The notes under the pieces were generated by a model. It did no database searches. It worked only from the letters and a program-made list of their open reading frames with translations, and had not been told where the DNA came from. From Pseudomonadota bacterium (GTDB lineage: Bacteria > Pseudomonadota > Gammaproteobacteria > Enterobacterales > Enterobacteriaceae): 64,000 nucleotides of DNA. Positions 1 through 8,743 of this stretch are shown here, piece after piece; within the stretch, counting starts at the first letter, position 1; every line of letters starts with the position of its first letter. The stretch lies in the NCBI GenBank assembly GCA_018261615.1, contig JAGTSE010000005.1, positions 85,659-149,658 on the forward strand, written 5' to 3'. The translations under genes and the position numbers were made by a program.

Positions 1-1
1 C

Positions 2-298
2 TCGCAGTCGCAGGTGTCTGAAGGCAGTGATCTGGCGATGCAGGCGGGTGAAACGATGGATGAAATCGCCGAAGAAGTGCTGCGTATGACCAAACTGATG
101 CGCGAAATCGCCAACGCATCGCAGGAGCAGAGCCGGGGTATTGAGCAGGTCAATATCGCGGTCAGTCAGATGGATGAAACTGCGCAGCAGAATGCGGCGC
201 TGGTACAACAATCGTCTGCCGCGACCCGTTCGCTGGAAGAGCAGTCGCGCGAGCTGTTGCAAGCGATGGCATCATTCCGCCTGCAAACCCAGGGATAA
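2..298 (+). CDS. Methyl-accepting chemotaxis protein, C-terminal part (5'-truncated by window)
   Basis: Only the last 98 codons are present; the frame is open to the window edge. The residues form the end of an MCP cytoplasmic signalling coiled coil: heptad-like Ala/Gln/Glu-rich sequence with IANASQEQSRGIEQVNIAVS and QMDETAQQNAALVQQSSAA, typical of the descending helix after the kinase-contact hairpin. Such proteins sit in the inner membrane and control CheA through CheW. It ends without the NWETF-type pentapeptide used to tether CheR/CheB in Tsr and Tar, so it is more like a low-abundance receptor. The ligand cannot be judged because the sensor domain is outside the window. Confidence 0.9.
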   Translation, partial: SQSQVSEGSDLAMQAGETMDEIAEEVLRMTKLMREIANASQEQSRGIEQVNIAVSQMDETAQQNAALVQQSSAATRSLEEQSRELLQAMASFRLQTQG

Positions 299-312
299 TC
301 AAAGGAAGACAA

Positions 313-387
313 ATGGGTGTTTGTATTCAATGTGATAATGAGGCACTGAAGGGCAGCGATTTAGGTGCCGTATTTCCTCATCTCTGA
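313..387 (+). CDS. Possible 24-residue CxxC mini-protein
   Basis: A 25-codon frame begins 14 nt after the chemoreceptor stop. It has a good Shine-Dalgarno (AAAGGAAGAC, 300-309) and starts MGVCIQCDNEALKGSD. The CIQC motif is the only notable feature. It may be a real small protein co-transcribed with the receptor, or the stub of a deleted downstream gene. No family is recognised and length alone gives little support. Confidence 0.25.
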   Translation: MGVCIQCDNEALKGSDLGAVFPHL

Positions 388-412
388 GCGCGTTAAACGG
401 ACTTTCGTGCGC

Positions 413-438
413 TAAAAAAGCGCCACCGGTGTGGCGCT
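413..438 (-). terminator. Rho-independent terminator of fbp
   Basis: On the minus strand the stem GCGCCAC/GTGGCGC is followed by a run of six T, 20 nt after the fbp stop codon. The stem is near-palindromic and could also stop transcription arriving from the chemoreceptor side. Confidence 0.8.
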
Positions 439-458
439 TTACTACTCTTTCCCTGCGC

Positions 459-1457
459 TTACGCGTCCGGGAATTCACGCATAAAACGTTCTACATCATC
501 AACCATGTGCTCATTGCCGACGAAGAACGGACGGCGCTGGTGCAGGCTTTCCGGTTGAATATCCAGAATGCGCTCTTTCCCATCGCTCGCTTTGCCGCCC
601 GCCTGTTCAGCGAGGAACGCCATCGGGTTGCACTCATACAACAGACGTAGTTTCCCTTGCGGGTGGCTTGCGGTGCTTGGGTAGAGGTAGATACCGCCTT
701 TCAGCAGATTGCGGTGGAAATCCGCGACCAGCGAGCCGATATAGCGCGTGGTATACGGACGGTTGGTCGCTTTATCCTCTTGCTGGCAGAACTTCAGGTA
801 CTTTTTCACACCCTGCGGGAATTTGATGTAGTTCCCTTCGTTGATGGAGTAGGTATTACCACGCTCCGGGAACTTCATACGCTCCTGGCACAGGCAGAAA
901 ACGCCGAGTGATGGATCGTATGTAAAGGCATGAACACCGCAGCCAGTGGTGTAAACCAGCATAGTGGACGAACCGTAGACCACATAGCCCGCAGCAACCT
1001 GTTTGTTGCCCGGTTGCAGGAAGTCTTCTTCTGTAACCGACGTGCCGACAGGAGTCACGCGGCGGTAAATAGAGAAAATGGTTCCGACAGAGACGTTAAC
1101 GTCGATGTTCGATGAGCCATCAAGAGGATCCATCAGCACCACGTATTTGGCGTGTTCACAACCTTCGAAAACGACAATTTCGTCCTCTTCTTCAGAAGCG
1201 ACACCGGCCACGATATCGCGTGCGCGAAGTGCAGCTTTCAGTTTTTCGTTTGCGAACAGGTCGAGTTTTTGTTGCTCCTCGCCCTGGACGTTTTCAGCAC
1301 CGCTTGCACCCAGGATATCGACCAGACCGGCCTTATTGATATCACGATGAATGATCTTGGCGCCCAGTTTTATCGCCGACAGCAAAGCAGTTAATTCACC
1401 GGTGGCGTGTGAGAACTCGTGCTGCTTTTCGACAATAAATTCACCTAACGTTTTCAT
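459..1457 (-). CDS. fbp: Fructose-1,6-bisphosphatase class 1
   Basis: Cytosolic gluconeogenic enzyme that hydrolyses fructose 1,6-bisphosphate to fructose 6-phosphate and phosphate, Mg-dependent and AMP-inhibited in the family. The 332-residue length equals that of E. coli Fbp. The metal and substrate motif [10 protein letters not shown] is at residues 110-119, and the N-terminal region [12 protein letters not shown] matches the family start. Adjacency to divergent mpl is the usual enteric arrangement. The start ATG at 1457 is preceded by GGGAAAGTGTT. Confidence 0.98.
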   Translation of the reverse strand: MKTLGEFIVEKQHEFSHATGELTALLSAIKLGAKIIHRDINKAGLVDILGASGAENVQGEEQQKLDLFANEKLKAALRARDIVAGVASEEEDEIVVFEGCEHAKYVVLMDPLDGSSNIDVNVSVGTIFSIYRRVTPVGTSVTEEDFLQPGNKQVAAGYVVYGSSTMLVYTTGCGVHAFTYDPSLGVFCLCQERMKFPERGNTYSINEGNYIKFPQGVKKYLKFCQQEDKATNRPYTTRYIGSLVADFHRNLLKGGIYLYPSTASHPQGKLRLLYECNPMAFLAEQAGGKASDGKERILDIQPESLHQRRPFFVGNEHMVDDVERFMREFPDA

Positions 1458-1733
1458 AACACTTTCCCTGCATGTATATGGAGTAAAGCGATCTTGTCCT
1501 GAAGGTTTCAGGTTGCTGGTGACAGCAAGTTCCGGATAGTAAACAGCCTGAACCTTAACAGCCAGCGCTTTCGAAGTCGAAAACGTGACGGACTTACAAC
1601 AATACTAACAAAGATTCAACAGTTCGCGCTCAGGTGAATCGCGCCAGCAGTATGGGGATTATCCTGAAATGCAGTTCTCAGACGTTAAACATATGCGTAA
1701 AATGTGCGCCAGTTTTGGAAAGGATAAAAATGT

Positions 1734-3116
1734 ATGCGCATTCATATTTTGGGAATTTGTGGCACTTTCATGGGCGGCCTGGCCTTGCTGGCGCGTTCGC
1801 TGGGACATCAGGTTACGGGCTCCGACGCCAATATTTACCCGCCGATGAGCACGCTGCTTGAAAAGGAAGGCATTGAGCTGATTGAAGGTTATGACGCAAG
1901 CCAGCTCGATCCTGTACCGGATTTGGTGATTATCGGCAATGTCATGAGGCGCGGTAATCCATGTGTGGAAGTGGTGCTGGAGAAAAACATTCCGTTTATG
2001 TCCGGCCCGCAGTGGCTGCACGATTTTGTTCTGCGCGATCGCTGGGTCGTTGCCGTTGCCGGTACGCACGGCAAAACCACTACCGCCGGGATGGTAACCT
2101 GGATCCTCGAAGCCTGTGGCTACAAGCCGGGCTTTGTCATTGGTGGCGTACCCGGGAACTTTGAGGTTTCTGCGCGTCTGGGCGACAGTCCTTTCTTCGT
2201 CATCGAAGCCGATGAGTATGACTGTGCTTTCTTCGATAAGCGTTCCAAATTCGTTCATTACTGCCCGCGCACGCTGATTCTGAATAACCTTGAATTCGAT
2301 CATGCGGATATTTTTGACGACCTGAAGGCGATTCAGAAGCAGTTCCACCACCTGGTGCGCATCGTGCCGGGGCAGGGGAAAATCATCTGGCCGGAAAACG
2401 ACATCAACCTGAAGCAGACCATGGCGATGGGCTGCTGGAGCGAGCAGGAGCTGGTGGGCGAACAGGGCCACTGGCAGGCGAAGAAACTGACCACCGATGC
2501 CTCAAGCTGGGAAGTATGGCTGGACGGCGCATGCGTCGGGCTGGTGAACTGGGGGCTGGTGGGCGAGCACAACATGCATAACGGTTTGATGGCCATTGCC
2601 GCCGCGCGCCATGTTGGCGTTGCACCGGCGGATGCCGCCAGTGCGCTGGGCTCGTTTATCAATGCCCGCCGTCGCCTGGAGCTGCGCGGGGAAGTGAACG
2701 GCGTAACGGTGTATGACGATTTCGCGCACCACCCAACGGCGATCCTCGCCACGCTGGCTGCGCTGCGCGGCAAAGTCGGCGGTACGGCGAAAATCATCGC
2801 CGTGCTGGAACCGCGTTCCAACACGATGAAAATGGGCATCTGTAAAGACGATCTGGCACCATCGCTGGGACGCGCTGATGAAGTGTTCCTGCTGCAGCCG
2901 CAGCATATTCCGTGGCTGGTTGCGGAAGTGGTGGATGCCTGCGTGCAGCCTGCTCACTGGAGCGCGGATGTCGATACGCTGGCGGAGATGATCATCAAAA
3001 CCGCACAGCCTGGCGATCACATTCTGGTGATGAGTAACGGCGGTTTCGGCGGTATTCACCAGAAGCTGCTTGATGGCTTAGCGAAAAAAGCTGAGGCCGA
3101 AGCGGAAAAACGCTAA
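1734..3116 (+). CDS. mpl: UDP-N-acetylmuramate:L-alanyl-gamma-D-glutamyl-meso-diaminopimelate ligase
   Basis: Mur-ligase family enzyme of peptidoglycan recycling. It joins the recovered tripeptide L-Ala-gamma-D-Glu-meso-DAP to UDP-MurNAc using ATP, in the cytosol. The N-terminal Rossmann motif GICGTFMGG is at residues 7-15 and the ATP-binding GTHGKTTT at 110-117; the central EADEYD and C-terminal YDDFAHHPTA motifs are typical of Mpl/MurC. Its 460 residues compare with about 457 in E. coli. The start ATG follows AAGGAT, and the divergent fbp neighbour supports orthology. Confidence 0.97.
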   Translation: MRIHILGICGTFMGGLALLARSLGHQVTGSDANIYPPMSTLLEKEGIELIEGYDASQLDPVPDLVIIGNVMRRGNPCVEVVLEKNIPFMSGPQWLHDFVLRDRWVVAVAGTHGKTTTAGMVTWILEACGYKPGFVIGGVPGNFEVSARLGDSPFFVIEADEYDCAFFDKRSKFVHYCPRTLILNNLEFDHADIFDDLKAIQKQFHHLVRIVPGQGKIIWPENDINLKQTMAMGCWSEQELVGEQGHWQAKKLTTDASSWEVWLDGACVGLVNWGLVGEHNMHNGLMAIAAARHVGVAPADAASALGSFINARRRLELRGEVNGVTVYDDFAHHPTAILATLAALRGKVGGTAKIIAVLEPRSNTMKMGICKDDLAPSLGRADEVFLLQPQHIPWLVAEVVDACVQPAHWSADVDTLAEMIIKTAQPGDHILVMSNGGFGGIHQKLLDGLAKKAEAEAEKR

Positions 3117-3130
3117 CCGCTGGCTGAAAT

Positions 3131-3166
3131 AAAAAACCGCGACCGGGAAACCGGCGCGGTTTTTTA
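3131..3166 (+). terminator. Terminator after mpl (bidirectional)
   Basis: Inverted repeat AAAAAACCGCG ... CGCGGTTTTTT around an ACCGGGAAACCGG-type loop. A-run and T-run flank both sides, so it can serve mpl and the convergent gene ending at 3177. Confidence 0.85.
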
Positions 3167-3176
3167 TGGCTGTGGA

Positions 3177-4388
3177 TTACTCTTTTGCCATCGGCGTATC
3201 GATAGTTTGCGGCGTTTTGCTGCCCTGAATCTCTTTCACGCGTTTCTCTACATCAGCTACCAGGGAGCTGTTATGCAGCAGGGTGTAAGTCAGATCGAAG
3301 CGTGTACTCTGGCCCGGCTGCAGCTGTTTTACGCGTTTTTGCGCGCGTTCAATAGTGACCGGATAGGCATAGCTGGTGCCCGGCTCAATCCCGGTTACAT
3401 AGCCCTGTTTTTCCGTATCGGTGTTTTTCCACATCGTCAGCACCGGCAGTTGTTCGGTGTTATAGCTAATTGCCACCCCTTTATCGCCCGCTTTGTTCAC
3501 CAGTGCGGCCACCGTCTGTTTACTGGCATCGGCCAGCGGTTTGATATTAAACACCATCTCGTCAAAGCCTTTGGTCGGCCCGGCGTAGGTTTGCCACTCT
3601 TTCAGGCCGCCTTTGGCGTAGTCATTGAAGGGGCTGACATTTTCATACGGCGTTATAAAACGCGCGCCCTGCTCAAGAATTGGTTTGCTGAAGTTGCTGT
3701 GATAGATAATTTGATAGTCGTGTGGGTAATCCGCGTGGTTGGTCAGCACATCATGCAGGCTGAAGCTGTTGCTGCCAGGAATATAGCGCAGCTCCGTCTC
3801 CGTTTGCAGATCCACTTTTTTAAATGCACTCTCTTTTACCAGCCCGCGAATCCGAATTTCATAAGGCGCTGTTTCGCTGACATCCACCGAAACCTGGGAC
3901 GCTGGCGTGTTGCCCACTTTGCCGTGCAGGGTATAAATCTGCCCGTCAGCGGTGACCGGATGGCCGGTCCATTCATAACCACAGCGCACCACCATCTCGT
4001 TGAAACCTTCCAGCCAGCCCAGGCCGTTACGGCTTTCGAGGTTAATAAATGCCGGGTTGACTACCTCTTTAACCGGTGAATTCCAGCCCATATGTACGCC
4101 AAAACCGTCGGCGTAAAGCAAATTCATGCCGCGTGTCGGACTAAGGGCAATGGTGAGGCCGTTTTTGCTGCTCAGTTTAATGACTTTACTGCCTTCCTGC
4201 TTACCACCGTGCAGCACCACCTGTTCAATGCTGAATTGCTGGCCTTTGATGTTCAGCTGATCGCTGGTGATCCGCCAATTTCCTTGCTCTGTACCGCTTT
4301 CAGCACTTGTCAGCACCCAGGTTTTCGCCATCGCAGGGCCAGAGATAAGCAGTGCAAGAGCGGAAAGCATTACTGTCTTTTTCATCAT
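3177..4388 (-). CDS. Exported aldose 1-epimerase-like protein (DUF4432 family)
   Basis: Predicted periplasmic sugar-binding or mutarotase-like protein of about 403 residues. A clear Sec signal peptide begins MMKKTVMLSALALLISGPAMA, with the AMA-K cleavage site. The body has the beta-rich galactose-mutarotase fold signature regions, for example SPTRGMNLLYADGFGVHMGW and the late YVTGIEPGTSYAYP segment seen in DUF4432 proteins. The start is set at 4388 because AAAGGATGG lies just upstream and the signal peptide begins there; an in-frame ATG further upstream (4424) would bury the signal peptide. The sugar substrate is unknown. Confidence 0.8.
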   Translation of the reverse strand: MMKKTVMLSALALLISGPAMAKTWVLTSAESGTEQGNWRITSDQLNIKGQQFSIEQVVLHGGKQEGSKVIKLSSKNGLTIALSPTRGMNLLYADGFGVHMGWNSPVKEVVNPAFINLESRNGLGWLEGFNEMVVRCGYEWTGHPVTADGQIYTLHGKVGNTPASQVSVDVSETAPYEIRIRGLVKESAFKKVDLQTETELRYIPGSNSFSLHDVLTNHADYPHDYQIIYHSNFSKPILEQGARFITPYENVSPFNDYAKGGLKEWQTYAGPTKGFDEMVFNIKPLADASKQTVAALVNKAGDKGVAISYNTEQLPVLTMWKNTDTEKQGYVTGIEPGTSYAYPVTIERAQKRVKQLQPGQSTRFDLTYTLLHNSSLVADVEKRVKEIQGSKTPQTIDTPMAKE

Positions 4389-4637
4389 CCCATCCTTTTT
4401 AGCTGAATCGATTATAGTCACCACAGCAAAAATCTACGTTTTGCGCAGCGGAGAAAATGTGATCCGATTCATCTGATGAAAAAAAGTGCAGAGTCATGCA
4501 TGAAAAGCGAACATTGATCCCATTTGTGAGAGAAATGAAACATATACATATAATAAAGTTGTGATCAGTGATGGTTTTAGCTTTAACGATTCAGCCAATC
4601 AGGTGTGCTTCATAAAGAGATTAAGAAAAATGCGGGA

Positions 4638-4672
4638 GAAAATCCCTCCCCTGGCGGAGAGGGTTATTACAG
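4638..4672 (-). terminator. Probable terminator of yjgA
   Basis: On the minus strand CCCTC ... GAGGG forms a short hairpin directly after the yjgA stop, followed by ATTTTC. The stem is short and imperfect, so support is moderate. Confidence 0.45.
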
Positions 4673-4677
4673 GGTGA

Positions 4678-5232
4678 TTACTGCTCGCTGGTTTCGGCCA
4701 GTTCGCGCAGATACTGGAAAATCAAACGCGCGGATTTTGGCGGTTTGTTGCCTTCTTTCTCTTTCTGCGCATTGCGGATAAGCGAACGCAGTTGCTGGCG
4801 GTCAGCGTTCGGCCACAGGTTCAGCACTTCCGGCACCGCATCGTCGCCCTCTTCGATCAGACGATCGCGAATCTGCTCCAGCTTATGGAAAAACGCCACC
4901 TGCTGGTTGTGACGGTTTTTCAGCTTATCCAGCGCCTGGCGGATAGGATCCACGTCGCGTTGACGCAGCAGTTTACCGATCAGCTGCAACTGGCGGCGGC
5001 GGCCCTCTTTTTTGATGCGCTGCGCCAGTTCAATGGCGTCACGCAGATCCTGGTCTAGTGGGAGTTTATCCAGCGAGTTTTTCCCCAGATCTACCATTTC
5101 CGCGCCAAGCTGCTTTAATTCTTCAGCATCGCGCTTAATTTCACTTTTACTGACCCAGATGATCTCATCATCTTCGTCTTCAATATCATTACCGGGCACG
5201 TCATCGAGCCAGTCGTCGGGCTGCTTTGTCAT
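4678..5232 (-). CDS. darP: Ribosome biogenesis factor YjgA / DarP (dual-action 50S maturation protein)
   Basis: Small highly charged protein that in E. coli associates with late 50S precursors and helps peptidyl-transferase-centre maturation. The start [20 protein letters not shown] matches the family N-terminus and is preceded by TTAAGGAGCC; an upstream in-frame ATG at 5280 adds an unrelated hydrophobic stretch and is rejected. The acidic N-terminus leads into a helical basic core, with NKPPKSAR near the end. At 184 codons it equals the family length. It is divergent from pmbA, as in E. coli. Confidence 0.95.
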   Translation of the reverse strand: MTKQPDDWLDDVPGNDIEDEDDEIIWVSKSEIKRDAEELKQLGAEMVDLGKNSLDKLPLDQDLRDAIELAQRIKKEGRRRQLQLIGKLLRQRDVDPIRQALDKLKNRHNQQVAFFHKLEQIRDRLIEEGDDAVPEVLNLWPNADRQQLRSLIRNAQKEKEGNKPPKSARLIFQYLRELAETSEQ

Positions 5233-5326
5233 CTCAGGCTCCTTAAAAAAGAGGCTAATGTTACCAGTTAAGGCGCACACTGAAAAACGGTTCTCTGTTA
5301 GACTTCAAAGATTCTCTCCCTTAATT

Positions 5327-6679
5327 ATGGCATTGGCGATGAAAGTAATCACACAAGTTGCACAACAACGCAAAACGCTGGAAGAAGCGGTTTCCACGGC
5401 ACTGGAGCTGGCCTCCGGGAAAGCGGATGGTGCTGAAGTGGCGGTCAGCAAAACCACCGGGATCGGCGTCAGCACGCGCTACGGTGAAGTGGAGAATGTA
5501 GAATTTAACAGTGACGGCGCGCTGGGGATCACCGTTTATCACCAGAACCGCAAAGGCAGCGCGTCATCCACCGATCTCAGCCCGGATGCCATCGCCCGTA
5601 CGGTGCAGGCCGCGCTGGATATTGCCCGCTACACCTCGCCGGATCCTTACGCGGGCGTAGCAGACAAAGAGTTGCTGGCCTTCGACGCACCGGATCTCGA
5701 TCTTTTCCACCCGGCGGAAGTGACGCCGGATGAAGCGATTGCGTGGGCAGCTCGCGCTGAACAAACTGCGCTAAAAGCTGACAAACGCATCACCAATACC
5801 GAAGGCGGCAGCTTCAACAGCCACTACGGCATCAAAGTTTTCGGCAACAGCCTCGGTATGCTGCAAAGCTACTGCTCTACCCGTCATTCGCTGTCGAGCT
5901 GCGTGATTGCTGAAGAGAACGGCGAAATGGAGCGCGATTATGCGTACACCATTGGCCGCGATATCAACGACCTGAAAACGCCGGAGTGGGTAGGTGAAGA
6001 GTGTGCTAAGCGCACGCTGTCGCGCCTCTCGCCGCGTAAACTGCCGACCATGAAAGCGCCAGTGATTTTCGGTCATGAAGTGGCAACTGGGCTGTTCGGT
6101 CATCTGGTGGGCGCGATCGCTGGTGGCGCGGTGTACCGTAAATCGACTTTCCTGCTCGACTATCTCGGCAAACAGATCCTGCCGGAATGGATGACCATTG
6201 AAGAGCATCCGCACCTGCGTAAAGGGCTGGCTTCGACGCCGTTCGACAGTGAAGGCGTGCGCACCGAACGCCGCGACATCATTAAAGATGGCGTGTTGAT
6301 GCAGTGGCTGCTGACCAACTACTCCGCGCGTAAACTGGGGCTGAAAAGCACCGGCCACGCTGGCGGTATTCACAACTGGCGCATTGCCGGACGCGGCCTG
6401 AGTTTTGAGCAGATGTTAAAAGATATGGGCACCGGTTTGGTGGTAACCGAACTGATGGGCCAGGGCGTGAGCGGTATTACCGGCGATTATTCCCGTGGCG
6501 CTTCCGGCTTCTGGGTAGAAAATGGCGAAATTCAGTATCCAGTGAGCGAAATTACCATCGCCGGCAACTTAAAAGAGATGTGGCGCAATATTGTTACCAT
6601 CGGTGACGATATTGAACAGCGCAGTAACATTCAGTGTGGTTCAGTGTTGTTACCGGAGATGAAAATCGCCGGACAATAA
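5327..6679 (+). CDS. pmbA: Metalloprotease subunit PmbA/TldE
   Basis: Partner of TldD in the TldD/TldE protease that processes microcin B17 and degrades CcdA in E. coli. The 450 residues and the start [16 protein letters not shown] match PmbA; the longer in-frame extension back to 5012 lies over the divergent yjgA gene and is rejected. Conserved blocks include [20 protein letters not shown] and the C-terminal [18 protein letters not shown]. In the known complex TldE lacks the zinc-binding HExxxH, which is in TldD, and none is visible here. Confidence 0.97.
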   Translation: MALAMKVITQVAQQRKTLEEAVSTALELASGKADGAEVAVSKTTGIGVSTRYGEVENVEFNSDGALGITVYHQNRKGSASSTDLSPDAIARTVQAALDIARYTSPDPYAGVADKELLAFDAPDLDLFHPAEVTPDEAIAWAARAEQTALKADKRITNTEGGSFNSHYGIKVFGNSLGMLQSYCSTRHSLSSCVIAEENGEMERDYAYTIGRDINDLKTPEWVGEECAKRTLSRLSPRKLPTMKAPVIFGHEVATGLFGHLVGAIAGGAVYRKSTFLLDYLGKQILPEWMTIEEHPHLRKGLASTPFDSEGVRTERRDIIKDGVLMQWLLTNYSARKLGLKSTGHAGGIHNWRIAGRGLSFEQMLKDMGTGLVVTELMGQGVSGITGDYSRGASGFWVENGEIQYPVSEITIAGNLKEMWRNIVTIGDDIEQRSNIQCGSVLLPEMKIAGQ

Positions 6680-6739
6680 TATTACTCCGTGGCGCAATGC
6701 AGTGCGCCTTTCGCGTAAATAATAAAAAGGAAGTGAGCA

Positions 6740-7126
6740 ATGCGTAAAAACCTGCTAGCAATCTTTGCTGTATCGTCATTATTTGTCGGTTCGACGGTGT
6801 TTGCCGCCGATCTCGGTGGGGATATGGATACCCTCAACGAAAATCTCAAAGTGGTGCAGAAAAGCAGTGACGCCACAGAAATGAAAGATGCGTTAACCAA
6901 AATGCGTATCGCTGCGCTGGATGCGCAGAAAAGCACGCCGCCGAAGCTGGAAGGCAAAGCGCCGGATAGCGCCGAGATGAAAGATTTTCGTCACGGCTTT
7001 GATATTCTGGTAGGGCAAATCGACGGCGCGCTGAAACTGGCAAATGAAGGCAAAGTGAAAGAAGCACAGGATGCTGCCAAAGGGTTTGTTGATACGCGCA
7101 ATACCTACCACAAGAAATACCGTTAA
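6740..7126 (+). CDS. cybC: Soluble cytochrome b562
   Basis: Periplasmic four-helix-bundle haem protein. A 22-residue signal peptide ([22 protein letters not shown]) precedes a mature chain of 106 residues, as in E. coli. The axial haem ligands are visible: Met7 of the mature chain in ADLGGDM, and the His in NTYHKKYR near the C-terminus. The middle [23 protein letters not shown] block is conserved with one change. Its exact role in electron transfer is unsettled in the family. It follows pmbA by 60 nt. Confidence 0.96.
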   Translation: MRKNLLAIFAVSSLFVGSTVFAADLGGDMDTLNENLKVVQKSSDATEMKDALTKMRIAALDAQKSTPPKLEGKAPDSAEMKDFRHGFDILVGQIDGALKLANEGKVKEAQDAAKGFVDTRNTYHKKYR

Positions 7127-7160
7127 TTCGGTATCTGACTCTCGGTATCTGATTATATGA

Positions 7161-7184
7161 AGCGGGGTAATTGCCCCGCTTTTT
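7161..7184 (+). terminator. Terminator after cybC
   Basis: Perfect stem AGCGGGG / CCCCGCT with a 6-nt loop, followed by TTTT, 34 nt after the cybC stop. Confidence 0.85.
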
Positions 7185-7270
7185 ACTTCCGTTTCTTGAT
7201 CTGAATTTCCGGTGTCCGCTTTTTATTGTTTGCTTCCCTGGTGCTGTTTCATTTTTTAAAACGTGTTACG

Positions 7271-7354
7271 TCAGGGGAGAAAAATCATCTTCCCGCTAAA
7301 CAACCGGTTCTCCAGCAGGCGATGCGCCTCTTCCGATGCATCTGCTGCGTTTGC
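7271..7354 (-). pseudogene. C-terminal remnant of a zinc-type quinone oxidoreductase
   Basis: On the minus strand 27 codons plus a stop read ANAADASEEAHRLLEN followed by RLFSGKMIFLP. This matches the usual ending of medium-chain dehydrogenase/quinone reductases (A-E-A-H-R-L-L-E ... G-K-x-V-L-x-P). No upstream coding part remains; the frame runs into unrelated sequence. It is best read as the surviving tail of a deleted gene, part of the same scar as the LysR remnant next to it. Confidence 0.55.
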
Positions 7355-7431
7355 CCGGTCGTCCGCTGCAACCACTGGTCGCCTCTTTCACCGATCATCT
7401 TCTGCATGAGCTGAAGGCGGATCAGCAATAA
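7336..7431 (+). pseudogene. C-terminal remnant of a LysR-type regulator
   Basis: Thirty-one codons plus a stop read MHLLRLPGRPLQPLVASF then TDHLLHELKADQQ. The pattern LPGRPLxPxVxxFxDxLL is common at the end of LysR effector domains. It lies head-away from the oxidoreductase tail, as expected if a divergent lysR/qor pair lost its whole middle, including the shared promoter. The two remnants overlap by a few codons at the junction, so one boundary is approximate. Confidence 0.45.
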
Positions 7432-7564
7432 GAAAACCTTATTGTGCTCACGCTTTTCCCTTCGGCTTTCGCATTTTTTTCTGCTTCCGCAAGGGCATTT
7501 TTCCGCTTCTTTTGCGTAAATCTGTGACGCCTGCGCAGTGATATATCTCTTCCCTGACGATTTA

Positions 7565-7580
7565 TGTGGCGCAGATCACT
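7565..7580 (+). promoter_or_regulatory. Possible CRP site upstream of the PRD/DUF431x operon
   Basis: TGTGG-CGCAGA-TCACT fits the TGTGA-N6-TCACA consensus at 8 of 10 positions, 120 nt before the first gene. A catabolic operon would be a plausible CRP target. Confidence 0.4.
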
Positions 7581-7593
7581 AACGCCTTTTCCC

Positions 7594-7613
7594 TTTCCAC
7601 TTTGAAGTGGAAA
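7594..7613. promoter_or_regulatory. Perfect palindrome, candidate operator of the operon regulator
   Basis: TTTCCACTT-TG-AAGTGGAAA is a 9-bp perfect inverted repeat around a 2-bp centre, located 87 nt before the first gene. No terminator-type T-run follows. It is the best candidate binding site for the MtlR/BglG-type regulator encoded at the end of the array (14400-16310). Confidence 0.5.
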
Positions 7614-7699
7614 ACTCCTCGCTACAAACTCGTAACCTGTAACGTTAGTTTTATCTCAACGAGATGAATGGGGTACGACGAGTGAATAACGGAGCGGTA

Positions 7700-8020
7700 A
7701 TGAACGATGCCCAAGAGCGGGCGGAGCAAACGGCAATCCTTGCCGGGCGTATGCTGACGCAGGTCTATGCGCTGCTGAGCAATCACGGTATCGCGCCGAA
7801 TGCGGTACAGCAGCAGATGCTGACCTCCCATGTTCGCGCGATGGCGCACCGGTCAGTGACCGGCGAACCGCTGCCGGACGTGGATGCCAGCCTGTTTGAT
7901 GAAATCTCGCCTGAATCAATGAACCTGGCCCGTGAAGTGGTGGCGGCGTTTGGCAATCTTCCGGAAGAAGAAGCCTGGCTGTTGTCGGTGCACTTCGAAG
8001 TGGCAAAAGAGAACCTGTAA
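7700..8020 (+). CDS. PRD-domain protein (EF_0829/AHA_3910 family)
   Basis: A 106-residue protein consisting essentially of one PTS-regulation-domain-like module, with SHVRAMAHRSVTGEPLPD resembling the conserved PRD His region and VHFEVAKENL at the end. In the family it is always the first gene of an operon with the SFCGS, DUF4312, DUF4311 and DUF4310 genes. The start ATG at 7700 has GGAG at 7691-7694; in-frame starts at 7664 (ATG) and 7682 (GTG) are possible. It has no DNA-binding domain, so it may be a phospho-sensor or structural component rather than a regulator. Confidence 0.75.
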   Translation: MNDAQERAEQTAILAGRMLTQVYALLSNHGIAPNAVQQQMLTSHVRAMAHRSVTGEPLPDVDASLFDEISPESMNLAREVVAAFGNLPEEEAWLLSVHFEVAKENL

Positions 8021-8030
8021 GGAACAAAAA

Positions 8031-8393
8031 ATGGAACAAATTACCGTAGTGATTGGCGATCGTCTTGGCAAAGGCCAGAAAGTCGCAGCCGGTGTTGAAA
8101 AAGCGGGTGGCCGCGCCGTGGTGGTACCGGGCGTGGCGGCAGATATGAAACTGGGTGATGTGATGAAAGTGGAAAACGCCACCTTCGGCATTTCGTTTTG
8201 CGGTAGCGGCGGCGCGGGTGCCATCACCGCACAGAACAAACACGGCTATAAAGCCAAATACGGCATGCGCTCTGTAGAAGAAGGCGTTACCGCCATCAAT
8301 GAAGGCTGCAATGTTCTCGGCTTCGGCTTTATGGACAAAGAAGAGTTAGGCGAGCGCCTGGTGCTGGCCTGGCAGAAAAAATACGGCGCATAA
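8031..8393 (+). CDS. Glycine-rich SFCGS family protein
   Basis: A 120-residue soluble alpha/beta protein with the hallmark ISFCGSGGAGAITAQ around residue 50. The start MEQITVVIGDRLGKGQK looks like a small Rossmann-like or EIIB-like fold: a beta strand followed by a loop that could bind phosphate, with a Cys in the next conserved loop. Such a fold and Cys would be compatible with a phospho-carrier, which is inference only. The start has AAGGAAC upstream. It sits 10 nt after the PRD gene and 2 nt before the next gene. Confidence 0.8.
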   Translation: MEQITVVIGDRLGKGQKVAAGVEKAGGRAVVVPGVAADMKLGDVMKVENATFGISFCGSGGAGAITAQNKHGYKAKYGMRSVEEGVTAINEGCNVLGFGFMDKEELGERLVLAWQKKYGA

Positions 8394-8395
8394 CC

Positions 8396-8692
8396 ATGAA
8401 AGAACAGTTCACCACCACGGTCAGGGTTAAGGGAACAGGCGAGGCGAAAGCGCGCGCCTTCGCGGATGCGCTGAACCAGGTTCAGGCCGCGGTGATGAAA
8501 GCATCGCCGCAGATTTTACTGCGTATCGAGCCACAGGATGTGCAGGTTGTTCATGCGCAGGAAACGACACGGAAAGAGGCGTTTTTATTCCTCTTTCTGC
8601 GCCGTGTAAGACGTACGTACAGCGTGGAGCTGGACGTTACCGTCAACGTGACCGCCATCAATCTCGATAAAGTGGACTTCGTCACGAAATAA
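8396..8692 (+). CDS. DUF4312 family protein (EF_0831 type)
   Basis: A 98-residue soluble protein of unknown function. The N-terminal MKEQFTTTVRVKGTGEAKAR and the ETTRKEAFLFLFLRRVRRTY block are characteristic of this family. Predicted alternating beta strands with one helix. It is translationally close to the SFCGS gene and precedes the first membrane component. The family is known only from these operons. Confidence 0.78.
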   Translation: MKEQFTTTVRVKGTGEAKARAFADALNQVQAAVMKASPQILLRIEPQDVQVVHAQETTRKEAFLFLFLRRVRRTYSVELDVTVNVTAINLDKVDFVTK

Positions 8693-8743
8693 CTCAACGC
8701 ATACCCGGTGAATCACCTCCGCTGGGTAGAAGAGGGCAGACTG

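Noticed and set aside
5012..5326. Upstream extension of the pmbA frame over yjgA
   Set aside because: It lies antisense to yjgA and is absent from the PmbA family; the ATG at 5327 gives the exact family length.
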